This document shows, piece by piece, positions 1 through 7,205 of a stretch of 42,243 nt of DNA. The notes beneath the pieces are model-generated. The model worked only from the letters and a program-made list of their open reading frames with translations, ran no database searches and had not been told where the DNA came from. Position numbers and translations under genes: made by a program. The stretch lies in NCBI GenBank assembly GCA_902523455.1, contig CABYZG010000008.1:1-42243 (forward strand), written 5' to 3'. Each line of letters opens with the position of its first letter. Position 1 is the first letter of the stretch. This DNA comes from an uncultured Pelagibacteraceae bacterium. Lineage in GTDB: Bacteria > Pseudomonadota > Alphaproteobacteria > Pelagibacterales > AG-422-B15.

Positions 1-1571
1 TTGTTTATTTAATCCCTGCAATGTTTTTCTTTGGAATCGGAGGCGCACCTGCAATTCTTGCAACAATGATTTATTCAATGCCTCCTATTATTCGTCTGAC
101 AAACTTAGGTATACGTCAGGTCCCCAATGAAACAGTAGAAACAGCAACAGCTTTTGGTTCGAGTAAGAGCCAAATTTTATTTAAAGTACAAATTCCATTA
201 GCTCTTCCAAGCATCATGATGGGCGTTAACCAAACAATAATGATGGCATTGGCATTGGTTGTTTTAGCAACGTTTATTGGGGCTCAAGGTCTAGGTTCAG
301 ATATTTGGGTATCGATAAAAAAACTAGAAGTCGGAGCTGCTTTGGAAGGAGGTATTTGCGTTCTTTTAATGGCAATCATGTTCGATAGATTTGGTAAAGC
401 CGCTAGTCGGGAGACAGTTACCCTGCCATCCGATAGTCAAAAATTTTATCTTTTACCGCAAACATGGGATATTTATCCCATTGCAAGACAGGTTGAAAAA
501 CCTATACAATTAATTCATTTTGCATTTGCATTTGTATTCTCAAGCGTTATTCGAATATTTTCTTTCATTTTAAATTCAGTAATTTCTTTATTTAATAAGG
601 ATTACGGCTCAGCAATTGCACAATTTATAAATGCTCATTATTTCTTTTTCTCTGGATTATTAATATTGATTGGCATCGTTTATTATGATGCAAACGTTGC
701 TGCAATAGGAACATTTCCTGAAGCATGGAATCTGTCAATAAGAGAAGAAATTTCTGCTGGTGTAAAGTCATTGGTTGTAAATGATACATTTATTTCAATA
801 ACCAAAACAATCAGATCAACTGTTGTTATTTACCTTCTAAGACCATTTGATTTTTATCTCACATATTTACCATATTGGTTTACAATTGGCGCATTGGTTC
901 TAATCAGCTGGAAATCTGTTGGAATTAGATTTGCGATTATTACTGCCATCCTTCTAGCATTCATCGGCGCTTGCAATATTTGGACTGAAGCAATGATTAC
1001 TCTTTCATCAGTTCTTATCTCAGTTCTTTTATGTTTTGTAATTGGTGTGCCAATAGGTATCTTAGCATCTTACAGTAAGAGATTTCAAAATATCAACGAG
1101 GTAATATTAGATGCAATGCAAACATTGCCATATTTTTGTTACCTTGTTCCAGTTTTAATGTTTTTTGGTGGTGGGGCATTTTCTGCATTACTTGCAACAA
1201 TTATATACTCCATACCTCCAATAATACGTTTAACTGTATTGGGCCTGTCACAAGTTTCTTCCACATATTCAGAAGTATCAAAGTCATTTGGAGGCACTAC
1301 AATTCAGACTCTCAATAAGATAAAATTTCCTCTAGCAGTTCCTAGTTTGGTTATGGGTTTCAATCAAACAGTCATGATGGCTTTTGCGATGCAGATTGTC
1401 ACACCTCTCATTGGTGGTAAAGGGCTAGGTCTTGAGGTATTTAATGGCTTAGCTCGATCAGATACTGGTAGAGCTCTTGCTGCTGGCATAGGAATTTGTT
1501 TATTAGCCATGATAATTGACCGTATCAGTCTTGCATGGACAAAAAAACAAAGAGATGCCCTAGGTTTATAG
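1..1571 (+). CDS. Glycine betaine/proline betaine-type ABC transporter permease, tandem double domain (5' truncated by window)
   Basis: Membrane permease of an osmolyte-uptake ABC importer of the ProW/OpuAB family. The reading frame is open back to base 3, and the residues before the first in-window ATG (base 21) align with the second copy, so the true start lies upstream. The visible protein holds two homologous permease modules. The end of the first spans roughly in-window residues 1-125 and the complete second spans about 320-510. Both carry the ABC permease coupling segment (YSMPPIIRLT and YSIPPIIRLT, then an A.SFG/ATAFG stretch and a P-L-A-x-PS block), and both end in a GLG motif and a hydrophobic I-D/F-D-R tail. 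Hydrophobic segments of a long linker separate them. A single gene with two ProW modules means one polypeptide can form the pore. The matching binding protein follows 121 bp downstream; a ProV-type ATPase would be expected upstream, outside the window. The substrate (betaine, choline, TMAO or similar) is inferred from family and neighbours. Confidence 0.92.
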   Translation, partial: VYLIPAMFFFGIGGAPAILATMIYSMPPIIRLTNLGIRQVPNETVETATAFGSSKSQILFKVQIPLALPSIMMGVNQTIMMALALVVLATFIGAQGLGSDIWVSIKKLEVGAALEGGICVLLMAIMFDRFGKAASRETVTLPSDSQKFYLLPQTWDIYPIARQVEKPIQLIHFAFAFVFSSVIRIFSFILNSVISLFNKDYGSAIAQFINAHYFFFSGLLILIGIVYYDANVAAIGTFPEAWNLSIREEISAGVKSLVVNDTFISITKTIRSTVVIYLLRPFDFYLTYLPYWFTIGALVLISWKSVGIRFAIITAILLAFIGACNIWTEAMITLSSVLISVLLCFVIGVPIGILASYSKRFQNINEVILDAMQTLPYFCYLVPVLMFFGGGAFSALLATIIYSIPPIIRLTVLGLSQVSSTYSEVSKSFGGTTIQTLNKIKFPLAVPSLVMGFNQTVMMAFAMQIVTPLIGGKGLGLEVFNGLARSDTGRALAAGIGICLLAMIIDRISLAWTKKQRDALGL

Positions 1572-1628
1572 ATCTAATTTATATACATATTTCCTGATAC
1601 TTTTCTTCAAAAAATGTTGATAAAGCGG

Positions 1629-1658
1629 TTTACTTATTCATCTTTTTTGGTCTAGAAT
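1629..1658 (+). promoter_or_regulatory. Putative sigma70-type promoter of the binding-protein gene
   Basis: TTTACT (1629-1634), an 18-nt spacer and TAGAAT (1653-1658) precede the binding-protein gene, followed by a purine-rich ribosome binding site (AAGGGG, near 1680-1685) before the ATG at 1693. The segment from TTTACT through the -10 matches the region ahead of the DmdA-like gene at 4660-4689 at 21 of 30 positions by eye, including a common TGGTCTA just before and into the -10. A separate promoter would let the abundant periplasmic binding protein be expressed above the permease. The assignment is by inspection only. Confidence 0.45.
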
Positions 1659-1692
1659 TATTTATTAATTAATTAATAAAAAGGGGAAATTA

Positions 1693-2697
1693 ATGAAAAA
1701 TTCATTATTTGCAAAAACTTTTGCTGCCCTGATTTTGTCTTCTTTTTTAGTTCTTTCGGCAGGTACTGCCAACGCTAAGCGTTTAACAGCTGCTGTTGCT
1801 GACTGGACTGGTGGGGAATTAACATGTCAGGTTGCAGTTGCTATCCTTGAAGAAGAGCTAGGCTACAGAGTTGATAGAATAGAATTCGCTTCAGGAACAG
1901 GTCTATGGGAAGCTATTGCTGCTGGCGATATTGACTTCGCATGTGAAAGTTGGCCAAGTTATGCAGAGGCTGACGATGTAATGATCAACATGAATCTTGT
2001 TTATGACGGAGAAGTTGTAAAAGAGTATTCTGGTGATGGATCTGTTGATGCGTACACAAGTGGTATCATTGGAATGTCAGATTACTATGTTCCAAAATAC
2101 TTTGTTGACGCTAACCCAGATTTTAAAGACTGGTCAGATTTAAATAAATATAAAGATCAATTTGCTACACCTGAAACAGGTTCAAAAGGTAGATTGATTG
2201 GATGTCCAGTTGCTGGTTGGAACTGTCATGACCAAAAAAGATTAGATCTTTTAGGAATTGATTTTGAAGCATCAGAACTGGGTACTGAGGTTGCAGCCCT
2301 AGCGGAAGCTCAAGGAGCTTATGATAGAGGTGAAGCATTCCTTTTGTATCTTTGGGAACCACACTTTTTCTTCGGTAAGAATGAAATGGTTGGTGTAAAA
2401 CTACCAGCATACAAATACTGTGATAGTTTTACTGAAGCTAATAACTGGCAAGATTGTGGAACTGCAGCATGGCCTGCTACTGGTTGGGATAAAGACTACA
2501 CGATGAATTATATGAATCCTGAAGTTATGTCTAAACCTGAGAACGCTGAAGCAGTTGCATTCTTCAAAAAAATGGCTTTCTCTAACACGGATCAAGCAAA
2601 AATGCTTGTAAGAGTTGGTGACGACGGATTATCTGTCGAAGAAGCTGTTGCTGAATGGAAAAACAGTACAGACGAATGGAAAGCTTGGCTTCCGTAA
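1693..2697 (+). CDS. ABC transporter periplasmic substrate-binding protein, ProX/OpuAC family (quaternary amine type)
   Basis: Periplasmic receptor that captures a quaternary-amine or related osmolyte and delivers it to the adjacent permease. A typical Sec signal peptide is present (Lys near the start, hydrophobic core about residues 8-24, cleavage probably after A-N-A near residue 28). The mature part is rich in Trp (for example DW, ESW, GW, LW, NNW, AW), as expected of the aromatic cage that binds trimethylammonium groups in OpuAC-type proteins. Several paired Cys suggest disulfides. At 334 aa the length is normal for the family. It has a strong ribosome binding site and its own promoter-like element, and a clear terminator follows. 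The family is firm. Whether the ligand is glycine betaine, proline betaine, choline or TMAO (TmoX-like proteins fall in the same superfamily) cannot be read from sequence. The demethylation genes nearby favour betaine. Confidence 0.93.
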   Translation: MKNSLFAKTFAALILSSFLVLSAGTANAKRLTAAVADWTGGELTCQVAVAILEEELGYRVDRIEFASGTGLWEAIAAGDIDFACESWPSYAEADDVMINMNLVYDGEVVKEYSGDGSVDAYTSGIIGMSDYYVPKYFVDANPDFKDWSDLNKYKDQFATPETGSKGRLIGCPVAGWNCHDQKRLDLLGIDFEASELGTEVAALAEAQGAYDRGEAFLLYLWEPHFFFGKNEMVGVKLPAYKYCDSFTEANNWQDCGTAAWPATGWDKDYTMNYMNPEVMSKPENAEAVAFFKKMAFSNTDQAKMLVRVGDDGLSVEEAVAEWKNSTDEWKAWLP

Positions 2698-2722
2698 GTC
2701 TAAATAGCTAAATCAGAAAATT

Positions 2723-2757
2723 AAGGCCTTGTTACTTTTGTGCAAGGCCTTTTTTTT
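2723..2757 (+). terminator. Rho-independent terminator after the binding-protein gene
   Basis: A 9-bp perfect inverted repeat, AAGGCCTTG (2723-2731) and CAAGGCCTT (2743-2751), encloses an 11-nt loop and runs into an uninterrupted T tract through 2757. This is a textbook intrinsic terminator placed 25 nt after the stop codon. It isolates the transporter from the EamA gene that begins at 2769. Confidence 0.93.
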
Positions 2758-2768
2758 AATTAACTTTT

Positions 2769-3680
2769 ATGATCACCTCATCAAGACATCCTTACTATTA
2801 TACAATTAGCTTTGCGTTATTAATCGCTGCGGGTATGTGGGGTTTATTCTGGATCCCTCAAAGAGCGTTAGAGGCTGGTGGTTTAACGGGCGGATGGGCA
2901 ACGATTTCTCAAATGGTTATACCTTTTGCAATGCTGCTTCCAATATCACTTTGGAGGCTCTATAAAGGTCAGTCTTTTGGCCTAGAGTATCCTTTAATTG
3001 GACTTTTGTTTGGAGGAGGTATTGCTTGCTACGCTAATAGTTTTTTACTGACAGATGTAGTTAGAGCTTTAATACTCTTTTATATAACCCCAGTTTGGAC
3101 AACTATTTTTGAAATTGTATTTCTTAGACAAATTCCACGTTTTTATAGATACATAACATTAGCTCTTGCACTATCTGGCGTTTGGATAGTTTTTGGACAA
3201 GAAGGCGTGATACCCTTACCGCAAAATTCTGGTGATTGGATTGCTTTATTAGGCGGAATTCTTATTGCCGCATCAGCAGTTAGAATGGAGATAAAAAAGC
3301 CAGAGGGAATATATCCTATCTTATTTTCATTCTTTTTTTATGGTGGCTTATTTACATTAATACAATCATATTTCTTGAGCGACTACCTAGGTGATGCTCC
3401 ATCAATAGAGTCATGGGTTGCAATGATGCCGTGGCTAATTTTAATTGCAATTTTATTTCATATACCGACAAATATAGTGATCTTAGGTGCACCAAGTAGA
3501 ATTGGTGCAGGCATATTTTCTATAATTATACTTTTTGAAATAGTTGTGGGTACTTTCAGTGCTGCGGTATTAACAGATGAGCTTATTGGGTGGCGAGAAA
3601 TATTAGGCAGCTCTTTCATAATATTTGCTGGGTTAACAGAAATAATATTTGCATCAAAGACCGAAGAAGATATGGGCTAA
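2769..3680 (+). CDS. EamA/DMT-superfamily transporter
   Basis: Integral membrane protein of the drug/metabolite transporter superfamily (303 aa, about ten hydrophobic segments, two EamA halves). The first half opens with a GMWGLFW-type segment and the second half starts near residue 155. Such proteins export or exchange small metabolites; the substrate cannot be assigned from sequence. The ATG lies 12 nt past the terminator T tract and no good ribosome binding site is visible, so a short leader transcript is possible. The stop codon abuts the stop codon of the convergent methyltransferase gene with no intervening base. Its position between betaine uptake and betaine demethylation genes hints at an osmolyte or amine-related solute, but this is inference only. 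Confidence 0.88.
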   Translation: MITSSRHPYYYTISFALLIAAGMWGLFWIPQRALEAGGLTGGWATISQMVIPFAMLLPISLWRLYKGQSFGLEYPLIGLLFGGGIACYANSFLLTDVVRALILFYITPVWTTIFEIVFLRQIPRFYRYITLALALSGVWIVFGQEGVIPLPQNSGDWIALLGGILIAASAVRMEIKKPEGIYPILFSFFFYGGLFTLIQSYFLSDYLGDAPSIESWVAMMPWLILIAILFHIPTNIVILGAPSRIGAGIFSIIILFEIVVGTFSAAVLTDELIGWREILGSSFIIFAGLTEIIFASKTEEDMG

Positions 3681-4604
3681 CTATAATTGATTGAGTACTT
3701 TAATGTGTTCAACTGTTGTACCACAACATCCACCTATAATTTGCGCTCCAGCATCCTTCCACTTTTTTGCTTCAATTAAATAATCATCAGGAGAAATTAC
3801 ATTGCTCATGTCGTAGTGTGGAAAATTAAATACCGCTACTTCTGGATACGCCATAACAGGAAGGTCATATACTTCTTTAAGTTCTTTAATACTTTGTTCT
3901 ATTACATTAATTTCACAATGCATTATTCCTACAGCATCCAATTTATGATGTTTCACATTACTAATCATTTTTTTAAAACTATAGTCATAGTCTGTGGTAA
4001 GGGCTATCAACCCGTCTTTATTTCTAGATGAGAATCCAGCCCACACAGGCAATCCAGCCTTACTTGCTGAGTCAAAGATTATTTCAATTCGATCTGGTCG
4101 ATACATTAACTCGAGTAGAATAAAATCACACCCATTATCGGCTAGAAAAAAAGCGAGCTCATCAAAAGATTTTTGAAAATATTCGGGGGTGAGTTTTTTC
4201 TTAAATTTCTCTCTTTCTTCTTGCGTTTCAAAAGCATCCTCATACGGTATTTGATGAGATAAGGACCCAGCTATAAGTACATCATCTCTACCACATTCCT
4301 CCCTGGCTTCTAGAGCTGCATTTATCGCACTTAGATTTATTTCTTTGAATTGATTATCTACTCCCGCAGTTTCTAAGATCATTCGATTTGTTGCATAAGT
4401 ATTTGTAGTTATAATACTTGATCCAGCCTCAATATAATCTTTGTGTATTTGCTTCAATGTATCGCTTTCTAAGGAGGCTGTGCCACACCAAGAATTATCC
4501 ATTTTAATACCACGGTTTTCAAGTTCTGAACCAGTAGCCCCATCAAGAAGAATATTTTCTCCAGCATGAATACGTTTCATTAAATTTTCATATCTTTTGC
4601 TCAT
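3681..4604 (-). CDS. Homocysteine S-methyltransferase family protein, candidate betaine-homocysteine methyltransferase
   Basis: Zinc-dependent (beta/alpha)8 enzyme that moves a methyl group to homocysteine, making methionine. The N-terminal LLDGATGSELENRG block (about residues 19-32) is the homocysteine-binding signature of the family. The three zinc cysteines are C230 (in GIMHC) and C293-C294 (in GGCCGTT). At 307 aa it is a stand-alone enzyme and not a MetH fragment. The methyl donor is not readable from the sequence. Glycine betaine is the best guess because the gene sits between a betaine-type transporter and the dimethylglycine and sarcosine degradation genes; S-methylmethionine or another thetin is the alternative. 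The residue before the first zinc Cys is His, where the family usually has Asn (G-x-N-C). It is divergent from the DmdA-like gene across a 108-bp spacer and convergent with the EamA gene. Confidence 0.9.
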   Translation of the reverse strand: MSKRYENLMKRIHAGENILLDGATGSELENRGIKMDNSWCGTASLESDTLKQIHKDYIEAGSSIITTNTYATNRMILETAGVDNQFKEINLSAINAALEAREECGRDDVLIAGSLSHQIPYEDAFETQEEREKFKKKLTPEYFQKSFDELAFFLADNGCDFILLELMYRPDRIEIIFDSASKAGLPVWAGFSSRNKDGLIALTTDYDYSFKKMISNVKHHKLDAVGIMHCEINVIEQSIKELKEVYDLPVMAYPEVAVFNFPHYDMSNVISPDDYLIEAKKWKDAGAQIIGGCCGTTVEHIKVLNQL

Positions 4605-4622
4605 GATTATTTTTTAGCATTT

Positions 4623-4650
4623 TAAGTTTCAATTAGTAAGTAGAAACTTA
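4623..4650. promoter_or_regulatory. Perfect 8-bp inverted repeat in divergent promoter region (candidate operator)
   Basis: TAAGTTTC (4623-4630) and GAAACTTA (4643-4650) are exact reverse complements separated by 12 nt. The pair lies between the divergent methyltransferase (starts 4604, minus) and DmdA-like (starts 4713, plus) genes and ends 9 nt before the proposed -35 of the latter. The half-site spacing of 20 bp centre to centre, about two helical turns, is typical for a dimeric regulator. It has no following T tract, so it is not an intrinsic terminator. The binding protein is unknown and no regulator gene lies beside it. Confidence 0.45.
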
Positions 4651-4659
4651 GGAAAAGGA

Positions 4660-4689
4660 TTTACTTTTTATGACTTTATGGTCTATAAG
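4660..4689 (+). promoter_or_regulatory. Putative promoter of the 15-gene methyl-catabolism operon
   Basis: TTTACT (4660-4665), an 18-nt spacer and TATAAG (4684-4689) precede the DmdA-like gene, with a good ribosome binding site AAGGAG at about 4700-4705 and ATG at 4713. The layout and 21 of 30 bases match the element ahead of the binding-protein gene at 1629-1658. Because no other gap larger than 12 nt occurs until 20009, this may be the principal promoter for the whole run. Confidence 0.5.
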
Positions 4690-4712
4690 GTCTGATCATT
4701 AAGGAGAACAGA

Positions 4713-5849
4713 ATGTCAAAAGGTATCATATACACCCCAAGGATAAGAAAATCACCTTTCTTTGAAGAGACACTAAAATATGGTGCTACCAATTTTACAA
4801 CTTATAACCGTATGACGATGCCTGTTGGCTACACGACTCCTGAGCAGGAATATCAATCATTAATAAACGATGTAACATTATGGGATGTGGCAGCAGAGAG
4901 ACAAATTGAAATTATTGGAGAGGACGCCGCTAAATTTGTTCAGTACATGACGCCAAGAAATCTATCAACTTTTAAAGATGGTTTTTGTCGTTACGCGTTT
5001 ATGACAGATGAAAATGGTGGTATCATAAATGATCCTTTAATTTTAAAGTTTAATGAAAAAAAGTTTTGGCTGAGCATTGCAGATTCTGATGCAATACTAT
5101 GGTGCAAAGGCGTCGCTTTATCTGGTAAGTATAATGTTAAGATTTCAGAGCCTGAAGCTTGTCCACTTTCATTGCAAGGCCCGCGCGCAAAAGAACTCAT
5201 GAGAAAAGCTACAAATGATGATCCAGTTATTATGGGATTAAAATATTATCAATTTATCGAAACTAACTTATTCGGATTAGATATCATAATTGCACGCAGC
5301 GGTTGGAGTAATCAGTTCGGATACGAAATTTATATAACAAGAGAAGTAGATGGTCCGGCATTATGGAATGCATTAATGGAAGCAGGAAAAGAGTTTAAAA
5401 TTGTACCAAGTTGTCCTAATCAAATAGATAGAATTGAAGCCGGTATGATTTCCCACCAAGGAGATACCTCATTAGCTGAGAACCCTTTAGAACTAAACTT
5501 ACCAAAATTTTATGATCTTGATCAAGAAGCGGACTTTGTAGGAAAAGATGCTCTCTTAAAAATAAGAGAAGAGGGCATTAAAAAACAATTCACTGGTTTT
5601 AAAATTTCAGGAAAGAAAATTGGTTATAATATGGCAAGAATACCATTGTTTGACAATAACTCTGAAAAAAAAGGATTTGTAACCAGCTGTATTTATAGCC
5701 CAAACTTTGGATGCAATATTGCCTTAGGGTTCATTGATATTGATTTAATTAATTCAGAAGAAGTTTATCAGATTGATCATGATGGAGAGAAACGAGAAGT
5801 TGAAGTTGTCCCTTTACCATTTAGTTCTAGACTCGAAAAAATGGAATAA
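4713..5849 (+). CDS. DmdA-like GcvT-fold tetrahydrofolate-dependent methyltransferase (DMSP demethylase or relative)
   Basis: Aminomethyltransferase-fold protein (378 aa) with the N-terminal GCV_T domain at about residues 30-270 and the C-terminal barrel from about 285. Sequence blocks I associate with the dimethylsulfoniopropionate demethylase DmdA are present in order: R-K-S-P-F near residue 13, YNRM, WDVAAERQ, SIADSD, ARSGWS followed by GYEIY, CPN-x-I-DRIE, and a C-x-YSP motif near the end. DmdA demethylates DMSP to methylmercaptopropionate with tetrahydrofolate as acceptor. Agreement is recognisable but not close, and DmdA-like paralogues of unknown substrate exist, so the substrate could be another methylated sulfur or nitrogen compound. 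The gene is the first of the long operon and overlaps the SCO gene by one base (TAATG). Its start is supported by AAGGAG 8 nt upstream. Confidence 0.85.
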   Translation: MSKGIIYTPRIRKSPFFEETLKYGATNFTTYNRMTMPVGYTTPEQEYQSLINDVTLWDVAAERQIEIIGEDAAKFVQYMTPRNLSTFKDGFCRYAFMTDENGGIINDPLILKFNEKKFWLSIADSDAILWCKGVALSGKYNVKISEPEACPLSLQGPRAKELMRKATNDDPVIMGLKYYQFIETNLFGLDIIIARSGWSNQFGYEIYITREVDGPALWNALMEAGKEFKIVPSCPNQIDRIEAGMISHQGDTSLAENPLELNLPKFYDLDQEADFVGKDALLKIREEGIKKQFTGFKISGKKIGYNMARIPLFDNNSEKKGFVTSCIYSPNFGCNIALGFIDIDLINSEEVYQIDHDGEKREVEVVPLPFSSRLEKME

Positions 5850-6499
5850 TGATTTCAAGAAGTAGAGTTAATCAACTTTTATTCCTCTCAATAATTATAT
5901 TAGCAGTCGTCGCTGGTTGGGCAGTTTCTGAATTATTTAGAGACAATACTTCAGAAGTATCAAATGATATTGATTTAAAATTCACAGCAGTTGACCATTT
6001 TGGAGTTGATGTAAGTCAAAGAACTTACAGCGGATATAGTAAAGTATTCTTTTTTGGCTTTACTCATTGCCCAGATATTTGTCCAATTAGTGCAAATCTT
6101 ATGAGTAATGCCATTGATCAATTAAATAGAGAAAACCATTCAATAGAAAATATAAAATTTTTCTTTGTAACAGTTGATCCTGCTAGGGATAACCCTGACC
6201 GATTAAAAGAATTTCTTAGCAACTTTAGCAATAATTTAATTGGTTTAACGGGGACACATGAAAATCTTATGCCAATATGGAAAGATTTTTTTGTACATGT
6301 AGAGCCGGCAACAAATTCAGAACATCAAAATTATCTAGGTACATCTGAACAATCTGATGAAATAAGTAATAAAGAAAAAAATTACATGGTTCAACATACT
6401 GCTTTCTATTATATTTTTGATGATAATGATGTATTAAGAAGCATACTTCCCTTTGGTTCTAGTATTGAACAAATGGTTGAAGATTTAAAAAATCTATAA
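5849..6499 (+). CDS. SCO1/SenC family copper chaperone, membrane-anchored
   Basis: Thioredoxin-fold copper chaperone acting outside the inner membrane, classically needed to metallate the CuA site of cytochrome c oxidase. One N-terminal transmembrane anchor (about residues 8-28) is followed by the soluble domain. The copper ligands are clear: C74 and C78 in FTHCPDICP and H183 in the VQHTAFYY segment, with the VTVDPARD motif between them. At 216 aa it has the normal length. There is an acidic, low-similarity insertion around residues 155-178 before the His. Translation is coupled to the preceding DmdA-like gene by a one-base stop/start overlap. The next gene, two nucleotides on, is a small Cys-rich lipoprotein, then PCu(A)C. 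No oxidase genes are in the window. Confidence 0.93.
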   Translation: MISRSRVNQLLFLSIIILAVVAGWAVSELFRDNTSEVSNDIDLKFTAVDHFGVDVSQRTYSGYSKVFFFGFTHCPDICPISANLMSNAIDQLNRENHSIENIKFFFVTVDPARDNPDRLKEFLSNFSNNLIGLTGTHENLMPIWKDFFVHVEPATNSEHQNYLGTSEQSDEISNKEKNYMVQHTAFYYIFDDNDVLRSILPFGSSIEQMVEDLKNL

Positions 6500-6501
6500 C
6501 A

Positions 6502-6747
6502 ATGTATAAAATATCAATATTTATTTTTTTTATTTTATTGTCTTGTTCCGAAATAATAGAAACAAATAAATATAGAGAATTGGCATCTGAACAAGCATCA
6601 AAAAAAAATTGTGATGCTAATGTAGAGCTTCTTTTAAAACATGAAAAGACTGAATTATGGGCATCTTATCATAACAAAGATAAAAACTTATTATGCGTTT
6701 TAACTTGTGTTAACGATGTCTGTATGTTTTCGACAGAGAGAGATTAG
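6502..6747 (+). CDS. Small Cys-rich putative lipoprotein
   Basis: An 81-aa product I do not recognise. It begins with a short hydrophobic signal followed by a lipobox-like LLSC with the Cys at residue 15, suggesting lipid attachment and export. The mature part contains four further Cys (in KKNC, LLC, LTC and DVC), three of them clustered within the last 20 residues. Such Cys could bind metal or form disulfides. It sits two nucleotides after the SCO gene and two before the PCu(A)C gene, so it is very likely co-translated with them. A role in extracytoplasmic copper handling is inferred from position only. The tight spacing, signal sequence and clean fit between neighbours argue that it is a real gene. 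Confidence 0.7.
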   Translation: MYKISIFIFFILLSCSEIIETNKYRELASEQASKKNCDANVELLLKHEKTELWASYHNKDKNLLCVLTCVNDVCMFSTERD

Positions 6748-6749
6748 GG

Positions 6750-7205
6750 TTGTATAAAGCACTAATAATAGTTTTGTTTTTAGTTTCTACAAAAATTGGA
6801 GCCGCTCACCAATTTCAAAAAGATCATATTAATATAAATCACCCACACATTAAGTTTGTAATTTCATCAGGCCCTGCAGCTGGATATATGAAAATAGTAA
6901 ACATGGGTTTCGAGACAGATCGTTTAATTAAAGTTGTTACTTACTTTGCAGATACTGAGTTACATTATTCAAGTGAAGAAAATGGAATAGTTACAATGAG
7001 TAAAGTTGATTTTATTGAAATCCCTCCACAAAAAGCTAAATCGCTCAAACCCGGCACGCACCATATAATGTTTTCAAATTTTAGTATTGAATTAACTCAT
7101 GGAATAAGTTTAGAAGGGTCTTTAGTATTTGAAAATGCAGGCGAGATCAAAGTGCTTTTTGAGGTTGAAACTCAAAAAAGTTTAGATGATCATACAGAAC
7201 ATTAA
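6750..7205 (+). CDS. PCu(A)C family periplasmic copper chaperone
   Basis: Cupredoxin-like periplasmic copper(I) chaperone (DUF461) that usually works with SCO proteins in cytochrome oxidase CuA assembly. It is 151 aa with a signal peptide (hydrophobic residues 5-18) and starts at TTG, the only start that keeps the signal and the two-base spacing after the lipoprotein gene. Candidate ligands are M47 (AAGYMK), H72 (TELHYS), M83 and the H104-H105-x-M107 group in LKPGTHHIM, the segment that is LKPGGxHxM in relatives. The usual H-x-M at the first His reads H-Y-S, so one Met ligand appears to be missing. The C-terminus ends in a short His-containing DDHTEH tail. The stop codon overlaps the start of the DUF2182 gene by one base. 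Confidence 0.87.
   Translation: MYKALIIVLFLVSTKIGAAHQFQKDHININHPHIKFVISSGPAAGYMKIVNMGFETDRLIKVVTYFADTELHYSSEENGIVTMSKVDFIEIPPQKAKSLKPGTHHIMFSNFSIELTHGISLEGSLVFENAGEIKVLFEVETQKSLDDHTEH

Noticed and set aside
1572..1692. Riboswitch (glycine or SAM type) ahead of the binding-protein gene
   Set aside because: I could not find the conserved paired elements of either class in the 121 bases, and a promoter plus ribosome binding site account for much of it.
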